A model generated the notes under the pieces. The model ran no database searches and was not told where the DNA came from. It saw only the letters and a list, made by a program, of their open reading frames with translations. From Burkholderia contaminans (lineage in GTDB: Bacteria; Pseudomonadota; Gammaproteobacteria; Burkholderiales; Burkholderiaceae), in NCBI RefSeq assembly GCF_029633825.1, contig NZ_CP090640.1, positions 3,472,001-3,536,000 of the forward strand: a stretch of DNA of 64,000 nucleotides, in the 5' to 3' direction. Below, piece by piece: positions 28,335-38,703 of this stretch. A program made the position numbers and the translations under genes. Positions within the stretch are counted from its first letter, which is position 1, and every line of letters starts with the position of its first letter.

Positions 28335-29150
28335 ATGCTGCCTACCGTATTCATCGTCTCCGACGGCACCGGGATCACTGCCGAAACCTTCGCGCATTCG
28401 ATCCTCTCCCAGTTCGACCAGAAATTCCGCCTCGTGCGCGTGCCGTTCGTCGATTCGCTCGACAAGGCCTATGCGACCGTCGAGAAGATCAACGAGGCCG
28501 CCGTGCACGACGGCCGCCGCGCGATCGTGTTCACGACGCTCGTCGACAGCGAGTCGAACGACATCGTCAAGCGCTCGAACGCGCTCGTGCTCGACATGTT
28601 CCAGCGCTTCGTCGAACCGCTCGAGCAGGAACTGGAGCTCAAGTCGAGCCACGCGATGGGCCGCGGCCACCAGAACGCGGACACCGAGGAATACAAGACC
28701 CGGATCGAGGCGATCAACTTCTCGCTCGCACACGATGACGGCCAGTCGAACCGCAACCTGTCGGAAGCCGACGTGATCCTCGTCGGCGTGTCGCGCAGCG
28801 GCAAGACGCCGACGAGCCTGTATCTCGCGATGCAGTACGGCGTGAAGGCGGCAAACTATCCGCTGATTCCGGAGGATTTCGAGCGCGGCAAGCTGCCGTC
28901 GGCGCTGTCGCCGTACAGCGAGAAGCTGTTCGGGCTGTCGATCGACCCGCAGCGCCTGTCCGAGATCCGCAACGAGCGCCGGCCGGGCAGCAAGTACGCG
29001 GCGCCCGAGAACTGCCGCTACGAGATCAACGAAGCCGAAGCGATGATGCGCCGCGAGGGGATCAAGTGGCTGTCGTCGACGCACAAGTCGATCGAGGAAA
29101 TCGCGACGACGATCCTGCAGGAAATCCGCCTCGACCGGCAGTCGTATTGA
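28335..29150 (+). CDS. ppsR: PEP synthase regulatory protein (kinase/pyrophosphorylase)
   Basis: The 271-residue DUF299 protein begins MLPTVFIVSDGTGITAETFA. It has the P-loop GVSRSGKTPTSLYLAMQYG near residue 152. Members phosphorylate PEP synthase on threonine next to the catalytic histidine using ADP, and remove it by phosphorolysis, switching gluconeogenesis off and on. Its divergent position beside ppsA supports this assignment. A terminator follows. Confidence 0.95.
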   Translation: MLPTVFIVSDGTGITAETFAHSILSQFDQKFRLVRVPFVDSLDKAYATVEKINEAAVHDGRRAIVFTTLVDSESNDIVKRSNALVLDMFQRFVEPLEQELELKSSHAMGRGHQNADTEEYKTRIEAINFSLAHDDGQSNRNLSEADVILVGVSRSGKTPTSLYLAMQYGVKAANYPLIPEDFERGKLPSALSPYSEKLFGLSIDPQRLSEIRNERRPGSKYAAPENCRYEINEAEAMMRREGIKWLSSTHKSIEEIATTILQEIRLDRQSY

Positions 29151-29200
29151 GCCTGAGCGCTGGTGCGCTCGCGGCCGCCTGGCCGCCGCCGGATACAACA

Positions 29201-29225
29201 AGGCCGCGTCGAACGCGGCCTTTTT
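29201..29225 (+). terminator. Terminator after ppsR
   Basis: Arms AGGCCGCG and CGCGGCCT with a short loop are followed by five T residues. It is 51 bp after ppsR and 31 bp from the end of the convergent methyltransferase, so it may serve both strands. Confidence 0.85.
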
Positions 29226-29255
29226 CAATGGTGCGAACCAAGCACGGGGGCGGCG

Positions 29256-30038
29256 TCACCCACGCCGCTGCTGGCGCACCTGCTCGAACAGGCAGACCGC
29301 GGCCGCGGCCGCGACGTTCAGCGACTCCATCCCGCCCGGCTGCGGGATCGTCACGCGATGCGTGGCCGCGTCACGCCAGAACGCCGATACCCCGGCACCC
29401 TCGTTGCCGAACACCCATGCAACGGGCCCCGACAGGTCACAGTCGTAGACCGCCTGCGCGCCGTGCGAATCGGTCAGCGCGACCGGCACGTCGAGACGCG
29501 CGGCGAGCGCACCGGCTTCGACATCTTCGTGGATCGACAGCAGGAAATGCGCGCCCATGCCCGAGCGCAGCACCTTCGACGACCATGCGTACGCGGTACC
29601 CGGCGCACAGAACACGTGGCGCACGCCGGCGGCCGCCGCACTGCGCAGGATCGAGCCGACGTTGCCGGCGTCCTGCACGCCGTCGAGCACGACCGACGAC
29701 TGCGTCACGCGCTCGGGCAGCGGCTGTGCCGGCCGGTCGACGAGCAGCAGGAAGCCGACGCCGTTGACCACGTTCGACAACTGCCCGAACAACGCATCGG
29801 GCAGCGTGACGATCCGTTGTGAATCGATGCGCGCGACGATCGCCTGGGCCTCGGCGTGGCCGAGCGCGCCTTCGGTCGTGACGCACAGCTCGGGCGTCGC
29901 GCCCGTGTCGAGGTACGCGCTCGCGAGATGGAATCCTTCGAGCAGCGCCTGGCCGCCGCGGCGCTGATGGGACGTCGAACCCGCGAGCGCCTTCAGGCGC
30001 TTGTACAGCGGGTTGTCGCGGGAAGTAATGCTTTTCAT
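29256..30038 (-). CDS. TrmH/SpoU family RNA 2'-O-methyltransferase
   Basis: The 260-residue protein starts [20 protein letters not shown], the N-terminal substrate-binding part of TrmH/RlmB relatives. The SPOUT domain shows [32 protein letters not shown] and [19 protein letters not shown], which make the knotted SAM site. It should methylate a ribose in rRNA or tRNA; the target is not clear. Its ATG overlaps the rnhB stop (ATGA), so it is the last gene of the rpsB-to-here minus-strand run. Confidence 0.92.
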   Translation of the reverse strand: MKSITSRDNPLYKRLKALAGSTSHQRRGGQALLEGFHLASAYLDTGATPELCVTTEGALGHAEAQAIVARIDSQRIVTLPDALFGQLSNVVNGVGFLLLVDRPAQPLPERVTQSSVVLDGVQDAGNVGSILRSAAAAGVRHVFCAPGTAYAWSSKVLRSGMGAHFLLSIHEDVEAGALAARLDVPVALTDSHGAQAVYDCDLSGPVAWVFGNEGAGVSAFWRDAATHRVTIPQPGGMESLNVAAAAAVCLFEQVRQQRRG

Positions 30039-30679
30039 CGAATCAGGTCGAGTGCCGCACGAACCGGCGCGAACGACCGCCGATGGGCTTCGCACGGGCC
30101 GTGCTCGCGCAGGGCGGCAAGGTGTTTCACGGTGCCGTAGCCCGCATGCACGTTGAAGCCGTACACGGGGAAACGCTCGTGCAGGTCGACGAGCATGCGG
30201 TCACGGGAGACCTTCGCGAGAATCGACGCGGCCGAGATGCTCGGCACGAGCGCATCGCCACTGACGATCGCCTCGGCACGCACCGTCAGCGTCGGGCAAC
30301 GGTTGCCGTCGATCTGCGCAAGCGTCGGCAGGATCGACAGGCCCTCGACCGCGCGCTTCATCGCGAGCATCGTCGCGTGCAGGATGTTCAGCGTGTCGAT
30401 CTCGTCGACGCTCGCCGATGCAACGCAATACGACAGCGAGCGCGCGACGATCAGCTCGTACAGCGCATCGCGCTTCTTCGCGGACAGCGCCTTCGAATCG
30501 TCGAGCCCGTCGATCGGCTGCGCCGGATCGAGAATCACCGCGGCGGCCACCACCGGCCCCGCGAGCGGGCCGCGGCCCGCTTCGTCGACGCCGCAGACGA
30601 TCTCGTCGGGACGGCTGAAATCGAAACCGCCCTGCACGTCGCTCGACGCACGGCGGCGTGGTGCACGTACTGCGGTCAT
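30035..30679 (-). CDS. rnhB: Ribonuclease HII
   Basis: The 214-residue enzyme removes ribonucleotides from DNA and RNA in RNA:DNA hybrids. Motifs are [20 protein letters not shown] (catalytic Asp and Glu), DSKAL and the later Asp in LAQIDGN. It overlaps lpxB by 4 bp and the methyltransferase by 4 bp, the classic lpxA–lpxB–rnhB arrangement. Confidence 0.97.
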   Translation of the reverse strand: MTAVRAPRRRASSDVQGGFDFSRPDEIVCGVDEAGRGPLAGPVVAAAVILDPAQPIDGLDDSKALSAKKRDALYELIVARSLSYCVASASVDEIDTLNILHATMLAMKRAVEGLSILPTLAQIDGNRCPTLTVRAEAIVSGDALVPSISAASILAKVSRDRMLVDLHERFPVYGFNVHAGYGTVKHLAALREHGPCEAHRRSFAPVRAALDLIR

Positions 30680-31845
30680 GCGCGCCCCTTGCGTTGTTCG
30701 AGCACGCGCACGACCGCTTCGGCCGCCTTCGCAGCCGTGTTCTGCCGCAGCGAAAGATGCATTTCGGTAAAGACTTCGGTCAGCGTGCGACGGTTCGCGT
30801 CGTCGCGCAGCTGCGTGAGCGTCGCATCGGCAAGCGCCTCGGGCGTCGCGAAATGCTGCAGCAGCTCGGGCACGACGAAGCGCCCCGCCAGGATGTTCGG
30901 CAAGCCGACGTACGGCAGGTAACCCTGCCGCCGCATGATCTGCCCGGTCAGCCAGGGCACCTTGTATGAGATCACCATCGGCTTCTTCAGCAGCGCGGCT
31001 TCCAGCGTGACCGTGCCGCTCTTCACGAGGATCGCGTCGGCAGCCGTCATCGCAACCTGCGAGCGGCCGTCGGTGATCGTCAGCGCGAGCTGCGGATGGG
31101 CATCGACGAGCGGTTGCAGCAGCGCGCGCAGCGCGGGCGTGGCCGCCGGCATCACGAACCGTACGCCGGGCTCGCGCTGCTGCATCAGCGCCATTGCCGC
31201 GAAGAACGTCGGGCCGATCAGTGCGATTTCCGAGCGCCGGCTGCCCGGCAACACGGCGATCACCGGGCCGTCGGCCGGCAATCCGAGCGCGATGCGCGCG
31301 CCGTGCGTGTCGGGCTCGAGCGGAATCTCGTCGGCGAGCGGATGGCCGACGTAGGTCGACGCAACGCCTGCCTTGTCGAGAATCGCCGGTTCGAACGGAA
31401 ACAGGCACAGCATGTGATCGACGGACTTCGCGATCTTCTTGATCCGGCCGCCGCGCCATGCCCAGATCGACGGGCACACGAAGTGGATCGACGGGATGCC
31501 CGCGTCGCGCGCCGCCTGTTCGACGTTGAAGTTGAAATCGGGCGCATCGACGCCGATGAACGCGTCCGGCCGCTCGGCGAGCAACTGGCGCTTCAGCTCG
31601 CCGCGAATCCGCAGGATCTCGGGAATCTGGCCCAACGCCTCGACATAGCCGCGCACGGTCAGCTTGTCCATCTGCCAGTGCGAGTCGAAGCCGTGTGCGA
31701 TCATTCGCGGGCCGCCGATCCCGTAGTACTGGGCCGATTCCGGCAGCCGCTCGCGCAGCCCGCCGAGCAGCGACGCGCCGAGCAGGTCGCCCGACGGTTC
31801 GCCGGCCACCATCGCGAGCCGGAGCTGAGTGGTCGGAAGCGGCAT
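30676..31845 (-). CDS. lpxB: Lipid-A-disaccharide synthase
   Basis: The 389-residue peripheral glycosyltransferase joins UDP-2,3-diacylglucosamine and lipid X. Family motifs [14 protein letters not shown] at the N terminus, VCPSIWAWR and [11 protein letters not shown] are present, as is the C-terminal donor-binding region ([20 protein letters not shown]). It lies 3 bp after lpxA and overlaps rnhB by 4 bp. Confidence 0.98.
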   Translation of the reverse strand: MPLPTTQLRLAMVAGEPSGDLLGASLLGGLRERLPESAQYYGIGGPRMIAHGFDSHWQMDKLTVRGYVEALGQIPEILRIRGELKRQLLAERPDAFIGVDAPDFNFNVEQAARDAGIPSIHFVCPSIWAWRGGRIKKIAKSVDHMLCLFPFEPAILDKAGVASTYVGHPLADEIPLEPDTHGARIALGLPADGPVIAVLPGSRRSEIALIGPTFFAAMALMQQREPGVRFVMPAATPALRALLQPLVDAHPQLALTITDGRSQVAMTAADAILVKSGTVTLEAALLKKPMVISYKVPWLTGQIMRRQGYLPYVGLPNILAGRFVVPELLQHFATPEALADATLTQLRDDANRRTLTEVFTEMHLSLRQNTAAKAAEAVVRVLEQRKGRA

Positions 31846-31848
31846 CGC

Positions 31849-32637
31849 TTAGCGGATGATGCCGCGTTGCGACGCGTCGATGAACTCGACGAGCGCCTTC
31901 ACGGGTGCGTCGCCGTCGCCGCCCGCCGCCGCCAGCTCACGCAACTGCACTTTCGCTTCCTCGAGCGACAGGCCGTTCTTGTACAGCAGGCGGTACGCGC
32001 TGCGCAGCGCGGAGATCGCGTCGGGCGAGAAACCGCGCCGGCGCAGCCCTTCGACGTTGATCCCGTGCGGTTCGGCCTTGTTGCCTGCCGCGATCACGAA
32101 CGGCGGAATGTCCTGCACGAGCGCCGATGCGCCGCCCAGCATCGAGTGCGCGCCGATGCGCACGAACTGGTGGACGCCCGACATCCCGCCGACGATCGCC
32201 CAGTCGCCGATCTCGACGTGGCCTGCCATCTGCGCGTTGCTCGACAGGATCACGTGGCTGCCGACCGTGCAGTCGTGACCGATGTGCACATAGGCCATGA
32301 TCCAGTTGTCGTCACCGAGCGTCGTCACGCCGCCGTCCTGCACGGTGCCCGTGTGGATCGTCGTGAATTCGCGGATCGTGTTGCGGCTGCCGATCACGAG
32401 CTTCGTCGGCTCGTCCTTGTACTTCATGTCCTGCGGACGACCACCGACCGACGCGTAATGGCCGATGCGGTTGTCCTCGCCGAGCGTCGTATGGCCTTCG
32501 ATCACGCTGTGCGAGCCGATCGTCGTACGCGCGCCGATCGTGACGTGCGGACCGACGATCGCGTACGGGCCGATCTCGACCGATTCGTCGATCTGCGCGC
32601 CCGGTTCGACAATCGCGGTGGGATGAATCCTGGTCAT
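31849..32637 (-). CDS. lpxA: UDP-GlcNAc acyltransferase
   Basis: The 262-residue trimeric left-handed beta-helix enzyme starts lipid A synthesis by moving a 3-hydroxyacyl group from ACP. Hexapeptide repeats run through the first 180 residues, the catalytic His lies in [13 protein letters not shown], and a helical C-terminal domain follows. It belongs to the lpxD–fabZ–lpxA–lpxB run. Confidence 0.98.
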   Translation of the reverse strand: MTRIHPTAIVEPGAQIDESVEIGPYAIVGPHVTIGARTTIGSHSVIEGHTTLGEDNRIGHYASVGGRPQDMKYKDEPTKLVIGSRNTIREFTTIHTGTVQDGGVTTLGDDNWIMAYVHIGHDCTVGSHVILSSNAQMAGHVEIGDWAIVGGMSGVHQFVRIGAHSMLGGASALVQDIPPFVIAAGNKAEPHGINVEGLRRRGFSPDAISALRSAYRLLYKNGLSLEEAKVQLRELAAAGGDGDAPVKALVEFIDASQRGIIR

Positions 32638-32695
32638 GCGCCGTTGCCTCTCGATGTGATGTGTCGCGTTGCGTTGCCTGTCCGTGCCGCGTCGC

Positions 32696-33163
32696 TCAGG
32701 GCGCCACGTCGGTCGTCTTGACCGTGCACATCAGTTCGGCTTCCGCCGCCACCTTGCCGTCCACTTCCGCCACCGCCTTGAACTTCCAGATACCGCGGAT
32801 GTAGCGTTCGAACGTCACGTTCAGAATCAGTTGGTCGCCCGGCTCGACCGGACGCTTGAAGCGCGCGCCGTCGATCCCGACGAAGTAGTACAGCGTGTTC
32901 TCCGGATCCTTCGGCTGCTCTTCCGAGAAGGTCAGCAGCGCCGCAGCCTGCGCGAGCGCCTCGAGGATCAGCACGCCCGGCATCACCGGCCGCTTCGGGA
33001 AATGCCCCTGGAAGTACGGCTCGTTGATCGACACGTTCTTCAGCGCTTTGATGCCCTTGTGCGGTTCGAGTTCGAGCACGCGATCGACGAGCAGAATCGG
33101 GTAGCGATGCGGCAGCAGCGTGAGGATCTTGTGGATGTCGAGATTGATTTTTTCAGTGCTCAT
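32696..33163 (-). CDS. fabZ: 3-hydroxyacyl-ACP dehydratase
   Basis: The 155-residue hot-dog enzyme dehydrates 3-hydroxyacyl-ACP in fatty acid elongation. Motifs are [14 protein letters not shown] and [20 protein letters not shown] with catalytic His and Glu. The start [13 protein letters not shown] is preferred to the ATG at 33241. Its position between lpxD and lpxA balances fatty acid and lipid A synthesis, which compete for the same substrate. Confidence 0.98.
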   Translation of the reverse strand: MSTEKINLDIHKILTLLPHRYPILLVDRVLELEPHKGIKALKNVSINEPYFQGHFPKRPVMPGVLILEALAQAAALLTFSEEQPKDPENTLYYFVGIDGARFKRPVEPGDQLILNVTFERYIRGIWKFKAVAEVDGKVAAEAELMCTVKTTDVAP

Positions 33164-33292
33164 GATGGTTCGTCTCACGCAGAGGCTGCGCGGTGGTGAT
33201 GCAAAGGCTGAAGCGGGCCGTCGTGCGGCCCAGTCTGGCAAACCGGGCCGGTTGCGCTGGCCGTACCCGGTTCGAGGTCTCGCATGATGCGC

Positions 33293-34372
33293 TCAGGCGT
33301 CCGTGCCGCCCTGGGCGGCGAGCGCGGCTTCGAGCGCCTTGATGCGCTCGCGCAGCTTGTCGAGGTTGCGCACGAGCGCGGCGCTCTTGTTCCACTCGCC
33401 GTGGTCGACGGCCGGGAACGCGCTGGTATAAATGCCGGCCTTCGGCAGCGACTTCGATACGCCCGATTTCGCGGTGATGATGACATAGTCGCCGAGCGTC
33501 ACGTGGCCGGCGATCCCGGCCGCGCCGCCGATCATGCAGTGGCGGCCGATCGTCGTGCTGCCCGCGATCCCGGCGCTGCCGGCGATCACCGTGTAGGCGC
33601 CGATCCGGCAGTTGTGGCCGATCTGCACCTGGTTGTCGATCTTCACGCATTCGTCGATGACGGTATCCGCCATCGCGCCGCGGTCGATCGTCGTGTTCGC
33701 GCCGATCTCGACGTCCGGGCCGATCGTGACACCGCCGACCTGCGGGATCTTGACCCAGCTGCCGGTGCGCGCGTCGCCGTCGCCGACGAAATCCGGCGCG
33801 AAGCCGAAGCCGTCGGAGCCGATCACGGCGCCCGCATGAATGATCGCGCGCGGGCCGACCTTGCAGCCGTGGTACACCGACGCGTTCGGGTACAGGTGCG
33901 AGCCCGCGCCGATCGTCGTGCCGCGGCCGATGAACACGTTCGCGTCGAGCTGCACGCCGTCTTCGATCACCGCGCCGGCCTCGACCGTCACGTGCGGGCC
34001 GATCACCGCGCTCGCGGCGACCTGCGCGGCCGGATCGATCGTCGCGCTCGGATGCACGCCGGCCGCGCGCGGCGGCGTGGCGAGATCGATGAACATCTGC
34101 GCGACGCGCGCGAAGTACGCGTACGGATTCGGCGTCACGATGAAGTTGCGGCCGCTTGCGGCCGCGCCCAGCTTTTCCAGATCCTTCGGCGCGATCAGCA
34201 CCGCGCCGGCGCGGGTCGTCTCGACCTGCGACAGGTACTTCGGGTTCGCGAGGAACGCGAGTTGCTGCGGGCCTGCCTGGTCGAGCGGCGCGAGGCCGCC
34301 GACCGTGCACTGTGCGTCGCCGGCGATCTCGCCGCCGAACCGCTTTACGAGTGCCTCAAGCGTCAATGCCAT
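33293..34372 (-). CDS. lpxD: UDP-3-O-acylglucosamine N-acyltransferase
   Basis: The 359-residue enzyme adds the second acyl chain in lipid A synthesis. It has an N-terminal uridine-binding domain ([16 protein letters not shown]), a long left-handed beta-helix of hexapeptide repeats, and the catalytic His in [13 protein letters not shown]-terminal helix ([15 protein letters not shown]) extends the ACP site. It is directly downstream of ompH. Confidence 0.98.
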   Translation of the reverse strand: MALTLEALVKRFGGEIAGDAQCTVGGLAPLDQAGPQQLAFLANPKYLSQVETTRAGAVLIAPKDLEKLGAAASGRNFIVTPNPYAYFARVAQMFIDLATPPRAAGVHPSATIDPAAQVAASAVIGPHVTVEAGAVIEDGVQLDANVFIGRGTTIGAGSHLYPNASVYHGCKVGPRAIIHAGAVIGSDGFGFAPDFVGDGDARTGSWVKIPQVGGVTIGPDVEIGANTTIDRGAMADTVIDECVKIDNQVQIGHNCRIGAYTVIAGSAGIAGSTTIGRHCMIGGAAGIAGHVTLGDYVIITAKSGVSKSLPKAGIYTSAFPAVDHGEWNKSAALVRNLDKLRERIKALEAALAAQGGTDA

Positions 34373-34388
34373 TCGTCGTCTGCTCCGT

Positions 34389-34916
34389 TCAGTTCGCCGA
34401 GCCGGACGCGAGCGCCTTGAGCACCTTGTCGGTGATGTCGATGCGCGGGCTGACGTACACGGCTTCCTGCACGATCAGGTCGTAATTCTGCTGCTCGGCG
34501 ATCTGCTTGATGACCTTGTTCGCCCGCTCGAGCACGGCCGCCAGCTCCTCGTTGCGTCGCTGGTTCAGGTCTTCGCGGAACTCGCGCTGCTTGCGCTGGA
34601 AGTCGGTATCGAGCTGGGCGAGATCACGCTGCTTCTGCGCGCGGTCGGCCGCCGACAGCGACGCGCCGTTCTTGTCCAGCGAATCGGACATCGACTTCAG
34701 GCGCGCCGCCAGATCCTGCAGATCCTTGTCGCGCTTCGCAAACTCGGCTTCGAGCTTCGTCTGCGCCGCCTTCGCGGGCACCGACTCGCGCAGGATCCGA
34801 TCCGAATTGACCGCCGCGATGCGGGCGACGTCCTGTGCGTGCGCCGTTGCCGCGCCCAAGGCCAGCGCAACGGTCAGCGCGCACATCACTCGTTTCGAAA
34901 ACTTACCGGTTAGCAA
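34389..34916 (-). CDS. OmpH/Skp periplasmic chaperone
   Basis: The 175-residue protein has a signal peptide ([20 protein letters not shown], cleavage after AHA) and a long coiled coil rich in Lys, Asp, Gln and Arg (about 50-140). Skp trimers hold unfolded outer membrane proteins in the periplasm and hand them to the BAM complex, encoded next to it. It is 34 bp after bamA. Confidence 0.95.
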   Translation of the reverse strand: MLTGKFSKRVMCALTVALALGAATAHAQDVARIAAVNSDRILRESVPAKAAQTKLEAEFAKRDKDLQDLAARLKSMSDSLDKNGASLSAADRAQKQRDLAQLDTDFQRKQREFREDLNQRRNEELAAVLERANKVIKQIAEQQNYDLIVQEAVYVSPRIDITDKVLKALASGSAN

Positions 34917-34950
34917 AATTACCCTCTCGTTGCTGTTGTCATGCGTTCGA

Positions 34951-37260
34951 TCAGAACGCCGTTCCGATCTGGAACTGGAATTTCTGGTACTGGTCGCCTT
35001 CGTGCTTCTGCAGCGGGAAGCCGAGGCTCAGCTTCAGCGGGCCGATCGGCGAGATCCACGCGAGACCCACACCATAGCCGTAACGCAGGCCGTTGGCGCC
35101 CGTACTCGTACCGCCCGGCGCGTTGCCCCATACGTTACCGCCGTCGAGGAACGTGAACACGCGCAGCGTGCGGTCGTAGCCCGTGCCCGGCAGCGGGAAC
35201 GTCAGTTCGATGTTGCCGACGACCATCTTCGAACCGCCGATCGGGTCGTTCGTCTTCGTGTCGCGCGGGCCCAGCGAGCTCGGCTCGTAGCCACGCACGG
35301 AGCCGATACCGCCCGCGTAGTAGTTCTTGAAGATCGGGTACGGGTTGCCGATACCGTTACCGTAGCCGCCTTGCAGGTTCAGGCCCAGGATGAAGCCGCG
35401 CGAGAACGAATAGTAGTACTGGGCCTGCAGGTCGGCCTTGTAGTACTGGATCTTGCCGACCGGCACGCCGTACTCCATGTTCGCCTGCGTGAAGTAGCCG
35501 CGGCTCGGAATCAGCGCGCTGTCACGCGCGTCGCGCGACCACGCGACCGTCAGCGGCACCGTGTTCGACACGCGGCCGAACTGGTTCACGTAATCCTGGT
35601 AGCTCTGCGGCGTGTTCGAATCGACGTCGAGACGGTTCTGCTCGAAGCCCGCGCCGAAGTAGACGGTGTCGACTTCCGAGAACGGGATGCCGAACTTCAG
35701 GTTGCCGCCCGCGCTGATGATCCGGAAGCTCGAGCTCGTCGAATAGTAGAGCGGCTGGTACGTGCGGTAGTAGACGTCCGTGATCCGCTTGATGCCGTCG
35801 ACCGTGAAGTACGGGTCGACCTGCGTGACGGTCAGCGTACGGTAGCTCTTCGCGGTGTTGACGTTCACCGACAGGCTGGTACCCGAACCGAACACGTTGT
35901 CCTGCGACACGCCGGCCGACAGCACGACCTTGTCCGTCGACGAGAAGCCCGCGCCCAGCGTAATCGCGCCGGTGGGCTTTTCGTCGACCTTCACGTTCAC
36001 GTCGACCTGGTCGTTCGTGCCTTCGACCGGCACCGTCGTCACGTCGACGTTGGTGAAGTAGCCGAGACGGTTCACGCGATCCTTCGACAGCGCGAGGCGG
36101 TTCGAATCGAACCACGAGCTTTCGAGCTGACGCATTTCGCGGCGCACCACTTCGTCGCGCGTGCGCGTGTTGCCGACGACGTTGATGCGGCGCACGTACA
36201 CGCGGCGGCTCGGATCGACGACGAGGTTCAGGTTCACCTTGTGGTTCGCCTGGTCGATGTCCGGCTGCGCGTTGACGGTCGCGAATGCGTAGCCGTACTC
36301 ACCGAGCTTGTCGACGATCGACTTGGTGGTCTGTTGCAGCTTTTCGGCCGAGAAGCGGTCGCCCGGCTTGATCTTGATCAGCTTGTTGAGTTCGGCTTCG
36401 CGATCGAGCAGGTTGCCCGACAGCTTGATGCCCGACACCGTGTACGGCTCGCCTTCGTGCAGCGTGACCGTCAGGTACATGTCCTTCTTGTCGGGCGAGA
36501 TCGACACCTGGGTCGAATCGATGTTGAACTCGAGATAGCCGCGGTTCAGGTAGTACGAGCGCACCGCCTCGAGGTCGCCCGTGAGCTTTTCCTTCGAGTA
36601 CAGGTCGTTCTTCGTGTACCAGGAGAACCAGTTCGGCGTCGACAGCTGCATTTCGTCGCGCAGCGTGCTGGTGCTGAACGCCTTGTTGCCGATGAAGTTG
36701 ATCTGGCGGATCTTCGCGCTCGGGCCTTCGGCCACCGCGAACAGGATCGACACGCGGTTCGCGTCGACCGGCGTGATCGTCGTCTTGACCTCGGCCGCGT
36801 AGAAGCCGCGCGTGAGGTACTGGCGCTTGAGCTCCTGCTCCGCCTTGTCGACGAGCGCCTTGTCGTAGTAGCGGCCGTCGGCGAGGCCGACTGCGCGCAG
36901 CGCCTTCGTCAGGTTGTCCTTGTCGAATTCCTTCGTGCCGGTGAAGTCGATCGACGCGATGGCCGGACGCTCCTGCACCTGCACGATCACGACGTTGCCC
37001 TGCGTGGCGATGCGTACGTCGTTGAAGAAGCCCGTCGCGTACAGCGCGCGGATTGCTTCGGATGCCTTGTCGTCCGTGAAGGTATCGCCCTGCTTGATCG
37101 GCAGGTAGGCGAACACCGAACCCGCTTCGACGCGCTGCAGCCCCTCGATCTTGATGTCTTGCACCACGAACGGTGCCGCTGCATGGGCCGCGAGGCCGTG
37201 CGCGGCGAGCGCGGCCGCTGCAACTGTCTTAGGTACAAAGCGATGAGGTTTGAACAACAT
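34951..37260 (-). CDS. bamA: Outer membrane protein assembly factor
   Basis: The 769-residue protein is the essential core of the BAM machine. A signal peptide (through AAHA) is followed by five POTRA domains (from PFVVQDIKIEGLQRVEAGSV to about residue 430) and a 16-strand barrel. The conserved loop 6 motif is GSVRGYEPSSLG, with Tyr in place of the common Phe. It ends in FQFQIGTAF, with the terminal Phe used as an outer-membrane sorting signal. It lies between rseP and ompH. Confidence 0.98.
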   Translation of the reverse strand: MLFKPHRFVPKTVAAAALAAHGLAAHAAAPFVVQDIKIEGLQRVEAGSVFAYLPIKQGDTFTDDKASEAIRALYATGFFNDVRIATQGNVVIVQVQERPAIASIDFTGTKEFDKDNLTKALRAVGLADGRYYDKALVDKAEQELKRQYLTRGFYAAEVKTTITPVDANRVSILFAVAEGPSAKIRQINFIGNKAFSTSTLRDEMQLSTPNWFSWYTKNDLYSKEKLTGDLEAVRSYYLNRGYLEFNIDSTQVSISPDKKDMYLTVTLHEGEPYTVSGIKLSGNLLDREAELNKLIKIKPGDRFSAEKLQQTTKSIVDKLGEYGYAFATVNAQPDIDQANHKVNLNLVVDPSRRVYVRRINVVGNTRTRDEVVRREMRQLESSWFDSNRLALSKDRVNRLGYFTNVDVTTVPVEGTNDQVDVNVKVDEKPTGAITLGAGFSSTDKVVLSAGVSQDNVFGSGTSLSVNVNTAKSYRTLTVTQVDPYFTVDGIKRITDVYYRTYQPLYYSTSSSFRIISAGGNLKFGIPFSEVDTVYFGAGFEQNRLDVDSNTPQSYQDYVNQFGRVSNTVPLTVAWSRDARDSALIPSRGYFTQANMEYGVPVGKIQYYKADLQAQYYYSFSRGFILGLNLQGGYGNGIGNPYPIFKNYYAGGIGSVRGYEPSSLGPRDTKTNDPIGGSKMVVGNIELTFPLPGTGYDRTLRVFTFLDGGNVWGNAPGGTSTGANGLRYGYGVGLAWISPIGPLKLSLGFPLQKHEGDQYQKFQFQIGTAF

Positions 37261-37321
37261 GCATCCCCAATATTTAGCTGCATCAAATCAGGCGGCTGCC
37301 CAGCGGCCGCCGCCTGACGCT

Positions 37322-38692
37322 TCAGAAATGGATTAACCGAGCCAGATCGTTGAACAGCGCGATCGCCGACAATGCGACGATGCAGATCAACCCGGCTCTT
37401 TGCAGAATCAGCTGCCAGCGCTCCGAGACGGCTTTCCCGGTCGCGGCTTCAACCGCATAATATAACAGATGCCCCCCGTCCAAAACGGGAATCGGCAACA
37501 AGTTCAGGACGCCAAGGCTAATGCTGACAAGGGCGAGGAAGGACAGGAACGCCGACGGACCGAGCCGCGCACTCTTGCCCGCGTAGTCCGCGATCGTCAC
37601 CGGGCCGGACAGGTTCTTCAGCGACGCGTTGCCCGTGATCATGCGCCCGAACATCTTCAGCGAGTACACGGAGATGTCCCACGTCCGGTGCGCGCCAAGC
37701 TGCAGGCTCTCGATCGGCCCGTATCGCACGTCGACGGACGGCGCATGCATCGACAGCGCCGCGCCGATCCGGCCGACCTCCTGCCCAGATTCGTCGTCGC
37801 GCTGCACCTGCGGCACGATCGACACCGTCCGCGCGGCGCCGTCACGCTCGATCTGCAGGTCGAGCGGCTTGCCCGCATGGTGTTTCACGAAATCGATGAA
37901 GCGCGACGCGCCGCCGATCGGCTTGCCGTCGAGCGCGACCAGCTTGTCGCCGGGCTTCAGGCCCGCCTGCTCCGCCGCGCTGCCGGGCTGGACGGACGCG
38001 ACCGACAACGTCCCGCCGCCGGCCTCGAAGCCCAGATGGGCCATGAAATCGTCGTCGAGCTGACTTTCAGGAACATTGCGGAGATCGACGCGGAAATCGA
38101 ACGTCGTGTTGCCGTCGCGTGCGCCGAGCACGATCTCGCGGTGATCGAACGCGGCCGCCAGCAGCTTCCAGCGCAGGTCCGACCAGGACCGCACCGGCTC
38201 GGCCTCGCCGCCCTGCGCGTTGCGGATCGACACGACCTTCTCGCTGCCGTCGAAGCCCGCGCGCGCCGCCACCGTGCCGGTGGCTGGCGGTGCGACGATC
38301 GCGGCCGGCTCGGTTACGCCGGTGGCGAATACGACGGAAAACAGCACGATTGCCAACAGGAAATTGGCAATCGGCCCGGCCGCGACGATTGCGATGCGCT
38401 TGTAGACGGATTGCCGGTTGAAGGCCTGGCCGAGTTCCTCGGGCGGGATGCCGGGGCCGGGATCACGCTCGTCGAGCATCTTCACGTAGCCGCCGAGCGG
38501 CAGTGCCGACAGCGTCCACTCGGTGCCCGTCCTGCGGCTAACCCAGCGCGCGACGGGCTGGCCGAAGCCGATCGAGAAACGCAGCACCTTCACGCCGCAC
38601 CAGCGCGCGACGCGATAGTGTCCGTACTCATGCACGACGACCAGCACCCCGATCGCCACCGCAAACGCGATCAGTTCGACCAGCACGTTCAT
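37322..38692 (-). CDS. rseP: Site-2 zinc metalloprotease RseP
   Basis: The start is taken at MNVLVELIAFAVAIGVLVV; a GTG two codons upstream is possible. In this 456-residue inner membrane protease the zinc site HEYGH is at residues 21-25 in the first helix, two PDZ domains occupy the middle, and the LDG motif NLLPIPVLDGGH supplies the third ligand. It cleaves anti-sigma factor RseA-type substrates in the envelope stress response and trims signal peptides. It lies between dxr and bamA. Confidence 0.96.
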   Translation of the reverse strand: MNVLVELIAFAVAIGVLVVVHEYGHYRVARWCGVKVLRFSIGFGQPVARWVSRRTGTEWTLSALPLGGYVKMLDERDPGPGIPPEELGQAFNRQSVYKRIAIVAAGPIANFLLAIVLFSVVFATGVTEPAAIVAPPATGTVAARAGFDGSEKVVSIRNAQGGEAEPVRSWSDLRWKLLAAAFDHREIVLGARDGNTTFDFRVDLRNVPESQLDDDFMAHLGFEAGGGTLSVASVQPGSAAEQAGLKPGDKLVALDGKPIGGASRFIDFVKHHAGKPLDLQIERDGAARTVSIVPQVQRDDESGQEVGRIGAALSMHAPSVDVRYGPIESLQLGAHRTWDISVYSLKMFGRMITGNASLKNLSGPVTIADYAGKSARLGPSAFLSFLALVSISLGVLNLLPIPVLDGGHLLYYAVEAATGKAVSERWQLILQRAGLICIVALSAIALFNDLARLIHF

Positions 38693-38703
38693 GAGCACCC
38701 CAT